Below, one piece after another: positions 58,160 to 64,000 of a stretch of DNA of 64,000 nt; position 1 is the first letter of the stretch; each line of letters begins with the position of its first letter. The DNA is taken from contig JADLSH010000113.1 in NCBI GenBank assembly GCA_016169945.1, positions 62,001 through 126,000 of the forward strand. The letters run 5' to 3'. The position numbers were made by a program, and so were the translations under genes. The notes under the pieces are model-generated. The model saw only the letters and a list, made by a program, of their open reading frames with translations, was not told the DNA's origin and searched no databases. Source of the DNA: Trachythela sp. YZ-2020 (taxonomy: Eukaryota > Cnidaria > Anthozoa > Malacalcyonacea > Clavulariidae).

Positions 58160-58232
58160 GGTCCCTGGCAGGAACTGAACCTGCGGCCCTGCGATTCCGG
58201 TGCAGCGCTCTAACCAACTGAGCTACAGAGTC
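58160..58232 (-). tRNA. tRNA-like sequence (possible tRNA pseudogene or SINE head)
   Basis: Folds as a 73-nt cloverleaf: acceptor arm gactctg/cagggac with an A-A mismatch at the second pair, D arm gctcagttggttagagc (A box), T arm gcagg-ttcagtt-cctgc (B box). The anticodon loop reads ccggaat, so the anticodon would be GGA with an unusual C at position 33 and a mismatched bottom stem pair. GGA (Ser) would require a long variable arm, which is absent. No body-plus-tail SINE structure is evident. Confidence 0.5.
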
Positions 58233-59059
58233 CAGCTGTCGAGCTCTAACCACATGTTCATGTATATATATGATGGTAATGCCATGTTAGGTTATGGGTA
58301 AATATTAAATTTTGTTGGCATCTCACTCGATTGAATATCAATCTGTATGTTTCAATAGTATCCAATTGGAAAGTATTTTGCAAAGAGTCATATATTGGGA
58401 CACATATATATTATAATCTCTTATCTAACTGATATACATTCTGGATTGCACAGTAGGTCAACATCACACCTGATATTTTTCGAGACCGAAATTTTAGCGT
58501 ACCTAGTGTGTACTTTACAACTATTTTTGCACTGTAATCTGCCCCCAAATCTCTTATTTTCATTGTTTTTAACATGTACTTGGCTACTTTTGTGCCCTTG
58601 ACTGCTTGTTGATGCACACTTGGGAACTGTTTGACACACCAGCACTGTCTTATATATTTAACTTTTCCGCACCCAAGATCTTGTTGAAAACTCTGCAGTC
58701 TGGTATACATTTTTTACAAACCTGCATCAACATTAGTTATGACTTGAACACATAACCATTATGTGGTTGATCTTCCTCATTTTAAATTCTCTTTGACACA
58801 TCAAGCAAAATCATCTGGCATTTAGACTAAAACAACAATGCAGGGGGGCATTAGGGCACATTGCTCCTTAATTCATGCTACCTAGACCTATCTATAGGGT
58901 CGGTATGTACCTATATGAACAGGCTTTGTGATTGGTTGGTTATGACAATAAACTATAGAAATCGTTTTTCTAAAGAACGAGTCATAAACACTGATCACTT
59001 TTGTTTCAGAAGACCAATCACAAAACATCTTCATATTAGGTAGGTACTTACCGTATCTA

Positions 59060-59450
59060 CAGGGTGTCCCCCAAAAAAGTAAACCCTTTGAAATTGAAAT
59101 TAGCATTGCTGTCAAACAACCTATTGTATTCAATTCACACATGGGTATAATTAAGAAAAACTTGAACTGTGTGTTAAGAAAGGATTCAGACGCTTTTTGT
59201 CTTCGTTTGAGGCCTGTTTTACATGTTGAATTTCCGTTGAATTTAACTCACCAAGTTTAATATGAAATATCTTTGTGGACGGCAATTTGTCATCTAAAAC
59301 AGGCCTCAAACGAAGACAAAAAGCTTCTGAATCCTTTCTTAACACACAGTTCAAGTTTTTCTTAATTATACCCATGTGTGAATTGAATACAATAGGTTGT
59401 TTGACAGCAATGCTAATTTCAAAGGGTTTACTTTTTTTTGGGACACCCAG
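59060..59450. mobile_element. Mariner-like MITE with ~155-bp terminal inverted repeats
   Basis: Ends cagggtgtccc / gggacacccag followed by an A-run and agtaaaccctttgaaat are typical Tc1/mariner-type termini. Arms of about 155 bp (59060-59215 and 59295-59450) are nearly complementary, around a ~75-bp unique loop. ORFs of 60-85 codons in the arms are mirror images and not protein-like. The spacer 59451-60137 shows nothing but the RPL38 promoter. Confidence 0.8.
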
Positions 59451-60113
59451 AATATGGGGTTATAGTCTGTAAATTATATTTTAAACCCAAAACACAGACA
59501 GATTCAAAAATAATTTGAAATTAAATGCAATACTATTACCAAGTATATATATTAATAATATATATCACACCAATGAGCGCGAATTGGAAATTTATATTTT
59601 GCAAAATATTATTGACGCTTTAGACTTACTTTATAGCTGCTTCACTAACTTCCTGACAAAGGATAATACTTCAAAATATCGTAACAATATTGTATAACGC
59701 AGTTTAAAACTTTTAAATAGATTAATATTCAACTTTAATATAGGTAACTTTCAGTTTCGAACACTGATCACTAGATCCAGAGGAGAAGCCAGTATGTGAT
59801 TCTTACATGAATTATCATAGAAGATGGTTATATTTTTTAACACACAGTTTTTAACACACTAAATTGTCATGTTATAATGTTACGCAGGCTCAATATAAGG
59901 AGAAAGAAAGGCTTGGTTACTCAGGCTTCTCTCTCTCTCTCGAACACCTCTTTCTAAACTTTATATTTTGTTGGTGAGTTTTAAATCCCTTTGAATCCTA
60001 AGTTTTCATGCGCTATTTTCGAAAGTCAATACTACATTATTATAAGTATTCATCCAACTTTGTATCTGAACATTTTTTTGAAAGATCGCCCTAATATTTC
60101 TCCTTTAGATTGG

Positions 60114-60122
60114 CCTTTTTTT
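60114..60122 (+). promoter_or_regulatory. Candidate 5'-TOP start of RPL38
   Basis: A CC followed by seven T residues starts 24 bp before the RPL38 ATG, as expected for a terminal oligopyrimidine transcript start in a ribosomal protein gene. A longer pyrimidine stretch (ttctctctctctctcg) lies at about 59927-59942 and could be an alternative. Confidence 0.4.
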
Positions 60123-60137
60123 GGTGGGCACAACAAA

Positions 60138-60636
60138 ATGGTAATGTCTGATATTTATAATAAACTGTCGTCGAATATGTACCGAAAAAGAACATCCAAT
60201 GACTAATGTGATCTTTATAAACAATATAGCCTAAAGAAATTCACGAAATCAAAGATTTCCTACTAACAGCACGAAGAAAAGATGCAAAGTGTAAGATAAA
60301 TATTACTTGAGATATCATACTTCGTTGTTTTTGACAGTGACATGATTATTTTTCACTTTTAGCTGTGAAAATTATGAAGAGCAAGGACAGGACCAAGTTT
60401 AAAGTGAGGTGTAGTCGTTATTTGTACACTCTGGTCATTAAAGATAAAGAAAAAGCTGACAAACTGAAGCAATCTTTACCCCCAGGTATAAAATACACCA
60501 TCGTTTGCATATTGCACTGTTAGTTGCAATACCAATAAACAACGTTTTTATCTGCAGTTATATTTACCATTTGCATGGTAAAACCATGTGTTTTGTTTCT
60601 TTTTCAGGACTGGATGTTAAAGAGTTGAAGAACTAA
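60138..60636 (+). CDS. RPL38: Ribosomal protein eL38 (RPL38)
   Basis: Small basic protein of the 60S subunit. Four coding exons: 60138-60140 (ATG only), 60230-60290, 60363-60485 and 60608-60636, giving 71 residues (human 70). Translation [54 protein letters not shown] and LDVKELKN aligns end to end with metazoan eL38. The first intron splits off the initiator codon, as in SNU13 in this window. AATAAA follows at 60654. Confidence 0.97.
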
Positions 60637-60653
60637 ATGTATAAATAACTTGA

Positions 60654-60659
60654 AATAAA
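60654..60659 (+). terminator. Polyadenylation signal, RPL38
   Basis: AATAAA 18 bp after the RPL38 stop codon. Confidence 0.7.
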
Positions 60660-61024
60660 TGTTCAAAATAATTCTGTTGTGTCTGATTTTATAACTAGCT
60701 TCCAAGCAAATCATTGCTAGAGAGAGGAACCCAGCTCTGGACTGTGTCTGGATTGCTCTCCCTATTTTACCTTGCAAGTAAACTCCTCTGGCACTTAACA
60801 CATGACTTCGACACAAAAGAAAACGCTATAGTACAATAAGTTTGAAGTGGACTTCAAACTTATTGTAGCATACCTTAGCAAGTTCTTTTGTGTCAAAGTC
60901 ACTAGTTCTACCCGAGTGCTTGGAAAACAAAGAAATATGCTACGTTTTGGTAAGATACCGATGTATTGTAAAACAGCTTTAAGTCCTTGGGATTATAATG
61001 GCCAAGCATGCACCCTGAGATATT

Positions 61025-61290
61025 TGCCCCCTCTCTAATAACCCACAAGTTATTTACTAACCCCCATTCTCTAATAAGCACCCCCTCTAATAAACCCAAC
61101 CCTCATACAACAACACAAGTGTTTTGATTAATTTATTTTACATTTTGTCTGTGCTTGAACAAATTTATCATATAATTTTACAGAAAATTAGATAAGCCCG
61201 CCCCTCCCCCTCCAAATGTGCCTGACAAAGTAAGCTTGGGGGGGGGGGTGTTAAAGAGATTATGGAGGGGTGTTAGAGAGATATATTAAA
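61025..61290. repeat. Short tracts related to the IFT140 intron minisatellite
   Basis: ccccctctctaataaccc, cattctctaataagcacccc and, further on, ggtgttagagagat resemble the ggggcttaatagagag unit on either strand. Not a continuous array. The rest of 60660-61700 has no recognised gene. Confidence 0.45.
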
Positions 61291-61702
61291 TAAACAAAAT
61301 CAATGCAAGCTAGCAATTAATCTGCATTAGGTTACATTATTTTTGTAATTTTAAATGGTGCATTTAAGCTATTGTCAATGCAATGGATTGCTAATGAAAT
61401 TGACAGCAAATATTAAAGCTGCATACATCAATATAATCATTTGTCAATTTGTACACTGTTTACCTACAGTATCGATCAAGATATTTGACCATGTTTCATT
61501 CACCAACTAAAACAGAAAACATAATATTGCATTACCTTAACTTGACAAATAGAATTGTCTATACTGGTAAAAAGCTCATGTGTTCACAACAGACTTGTAG
61601 CAACGCTTCTTCTCAATTGACCGGTGTAGGATAGTTGATAAAACTCTTATGCAAACTCCTACTTGCAAACTCTCACCAACTCACATCCTCGTTTGACAAT
61701 GG

Positions 61703-61996
61703 CTATAAACTACAAGTTGTACCTTCATTATTTGGGTCCAGCAGTAAAGCCAAATGTCCTAACATATTTTCTCTCAAAGCAACGACTAGCTGTCCAAATG
61801 CACCACTCCGTCTTTTTAAACGATCTAGTAAAGTGCCTGCAGCTCTTGTTTGGCCTTGGTTTCTTTCGTCTGCCATAATTAATTCTTTATCTTCGTTTGT
61901 CAAGCACAGCAACCAACTTAGTAAATTCGTAGGAATTATATCATGTACCAATCGTGGTTCGTTTTCACGGATTATTGCTCTTTGTTCTGGTGTCAT
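61703..61996 (-). CDS. CARD-only protein
   Basis: 97 residues, essentially a single caspase recruitment domain. Features of the fold: a charged first helix (EQRAIIRENEPRLVHDI), the LLSWLLCLTNEDKELI pattern of the helix 2-3 region, then RAAGTLLDRLKRRSGAFGQ and LRENMLGHLALLL for helices 4-6. CARDs assemble death-fold filaments in apoptosis and innate immunity (APAF1, NOD, CARD9 families); a CARD alone often acts as an adaptor or dominant-negative inhibitor. It starts at ATG 61996. An AG at the position just before gaaatgac leaves open that this is an exon of a larger gene, and a same-strand ORF at 62019-62225 has a Met but no clear link. Confidence 0.7.
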   Translation of the reverse strand: MTPEQRAIIRENEPRLVHDIIPTNLLSWLLCLTNEDKELIMADERNQGQTRAAGTLLDRLKRRSGAFGQLVVALRENMLGHLALLLDPNNEGTTCSL

Positions 61997-62720
61997 TTCA
62001 CTATAAACTGCTAAATATTTACACTGAATTTTGCTCTGTTCTAAATCTTATTATTCCATTTAGAAAATCTTGATCAAAGAACTTCGTGTAAGTATATTTG
62101 AATGCGTAAGTTATGACGTCATCCACAATTACCCTGCAATTCATGTGTATCATGGTCCCCGACCTGTTTCCCAGGGTCTCACCTTCGCTACACCTCCACA
62201 AATCAGAAAAATAAGTGAAATCCAAGATATGGATTGATATGGATAATATCGAACAAAATCAAGACAAAATTTAGTATTTGCGTGAGTATATATTCCCAGT
62301 CCAGATAAATCATTCTATGATGGACATGGAATTCAAGAATGAATCAAATATAGCATAACATTATTGTAGAAAAACACAGAACGAACATAGAAAATATATA
62401 AATTGTTTATTTAATTCAATTTTGGTGAAAACAAGCCAACTTGAAGCATGCATCAGAATTACACACAAGACAAACACAACACAAAACGAGTTCTTCAATT
62501 TCAACGAAGTTTAACCATTCCTAGAGTATTGTTGAAATTGTTCCATACCAAATGATAATATAAAGGGTAATACTATAAATTAATAAGTAAAAATAGACCT
62601 AACTATGCAGAGAATTCCCAAATATATGCAGATTTTAGAACCATTGTTCTGTTAAAAATCAACCATTTCATTGATCATATTTCAGTGGTGATTCATTCTT
62701 CCTGTGAACAGAGTATTCAA

Positions 62721-63786
62721 TTATTCATCAGCTGCAGGCATGTCAACCTCCAAACCACTCTCCATAGAACCTTCACGATCTCGTCTTGTTCGACTGGGTG
62801 GTGTTTCATAACCGCTTCGACCACCTCCACCTCGGGCCCTACAGAGAATGGCCAGATTATGGTTAATCTCTATACGAAAAATCTCTCTGGACAAACTTTG
62901 ATCAAAGATAGTTCGTTTGATCATTTGTCTGTGTGTATTGTGTATATCGACAGGCCAAACAGATACCTCTTGTCACATTGACGGATCATCTGTCTTAGTG
63001 TAAGCACAATACGAACTATCCAGATGAACTAGCTAGAATAGCGCATCTATACTGGCAATGGGAACAAATTATGCTTGCGTAGGATCACCCATCAGGACGA
63101 ATTACCTGCGTAGTTCAAATGAACAAATTCAAAGCAATGACAATGTGACAATATTATTAACCCGGATGATCTATATGTCAGATCATAAGTCTTAGTGCAA
63201 ACGCAAGGCGAACTACCAGACGACCTATTCAAACCATAGCATGGAGAACAGTAGGATTTTCAAAACAATTAAAAGACATTGGAACATCCTCATCACTGGA
63301 TCGTTACTGGATGGCATTATTGTAGTATGCTATAAAGGTTAATGCAAAGGGCTTCATCGCAAGCAAATCATGCAATTACCTTAAGCGGCTCTTGAGTGTA
63401 GAAATTTCTCGTTGTAATTGTTCCTGCTGTTCATTTTGATCATCCAGTTCACGTTGTAGTCGTCGTTTAGAACCATTAGCTTGTTGAAGTTCTTCCTCAG
63501 TGTCATCCAACTGTCTCTTTGTTTGACGGAGTTTCTGACTTGTCTTGTCGTACTACGAGTGAATATATAGTAACAGTAAGAAAATTGTAATAGTCTGACA
63601 CAGTCTAGGGTTTGTTGCAACACTGTTGAAATATATGATGAATCAACTTTTCAACAAGGTTTGATGTTTAAATATACCTGTTCTTTATACTGATCAGCAT
63701 GTCTTCGTTCTTCTTCAACTTGCAATGAGAGTTCTCGAACTTTCTTATCTGACTTTCTCAAATTCTTGGCGAAGTTTGCACGATCA
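62721..63786 (-). CDS. MYH: Non-muscle myosin II heavy chain, C-terminal exons (partial)
   Basis: Last three exons of a conventional (class II) myosin heavy chain: 63678-63786, 63380-63552 and 62721-62838, phase-consistent, about 133 residues; the motor and most of the rod lie beyond the right edge. The end of the coiled-coil rod matches MYH9/MYH10: LQVEEERRHADQYKEQ, KLRQTKRQLDDTEEELQQAN, SKRRLQRELDDQ and REISTLKSRLR. A short Gly/Arg-rich non-helical tail follows (RARGGGGRSGYETPPSRTRR), ending MPAADE. In vertebrates the rod end and non-helical tail carry phosphorylation sites that control filament assembly; the TPPSR here is a candidate. The tailpiece marks the non-muscle/smooth type rather than striated. 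Confidence 0.92.
62950..63240. repeat. Dispersed repeat in last myosin intron
   Basis: ggatcatctgtcttagtgta, gatgaactagctagaatagc and actggcaatggga match segments at 14125-14335 and, less well, 12130-12412. It fills most of the intron between the last two myosin exons. Confidence 0.5.
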
Positions 63787-64000
63787 CTACATGGACAAAA
63801 CAGTAAAGTCAAACAATTGTTCAAACATATTCATAGAAGCTGTTTTTCAAAGAGCGCTGCAAAACTCTCAAACCTCATCAAGAAATTTTAGCTCAAATCT
63901 AATCCAAACTTGCCTATTATAGATAGCTATCATTGAAATCATCCAACGTTTTTAGAATTTATACGGAGAGGGGAGGGGGGGGTTATCCCTCTGGCCACCC

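Noticed and set aside
58888..59472. Similar ORFs on opposite strands (shared CELNTIGCLTAMLIS)
   Set aside because: They are mirror-image reads of the two arms of the mariner-like MITE.

Overview
The window is eukaryotic nuclear DNA from an animal. Its genes are split by GT-AG introns, the DNA is AT-rich and compact (about one gene per 5 kb), and introns and spacers are full of minisatellites and short inverted-repeat elements. The gene set (MRTF, TAB1, MOSMO, non-muscle myosin II, a galaxin-like protein) is metazoan. The compact layout, galaxin-like gene and stand-alone CARD would fit a non-bilaterian such as a sponge or cnidarian, but I cannot fix the phylum from sequence alone. Identities were made by reading conceptual translations against remembered family sequences; exon ends were set by hand from GT/AG sites, and reading phase closes across each full gene model.

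Layout. 1-6182 (-): 5' half of IFT140, running off the left edge. 7063-9269 (+): B9D1, head-to-head with IFT140. 9599-10780 (-): SNU13. 11559-17982 (+): FBXW10-like F-box/WD40 protein, head-to-head with SNU13. 18614-21481 (-): MOSMO. 22928-29470 (-): myocardin-related transcription factor (RPEL, SAP, polyQ). 33680-34471 (-): DCUN1D3. 34937-40010 (-): TAB1. 41399-53646 (-): three tandem paralogues joining a WGR domain, an F-box and a C-terminal region I do not recognise; copies A and C are intact, B is broken in its WGR exons. 55270-57709 (+): secreted galaxin-like di-cysteine repeat protein. 58160-58232 (-): tRNA-like sequence. 60138-60636 (+): RPL38. 61703-61996 (-): CARD-only protein. 62721-63786 (-): last three exons of non-muscle myosin II heavy chain, running off the right edge.

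How the genes relate. IFT140 (IFT-A transport), B9D1 (transition-zone gate) and MOSMO (ciliary Smoothened regulator) are cilium genes within 21 kb. FBXW10 sits among them, and its promoter carries a full match to the RFX X-box consensus plus a second X-box-like site; the IFT140/B9D1 spacer holds another X-box-like site. MRTF and non-muscle myosin II both belong to actin-cytoskeleton biology but lie far apart. The WGR-F-box cluster is the most novel-looking part: it predicts SCF-type ubiquitin ligase adaptors carrying a nucleic-acid-binding module usually found in PARPs, expanded by local duplication, with degenerate telomere-like repeats next to each copy.

Mobile and repeated DNA: an 835-bp non-autonomous hAT-like element with perfect 8-bp target duplications, a mariner-like MITE, a dispersed MITE family with five copies, several single hairpin elements, and minisatellites with units of about 16, 45, 69 and 82 bp.
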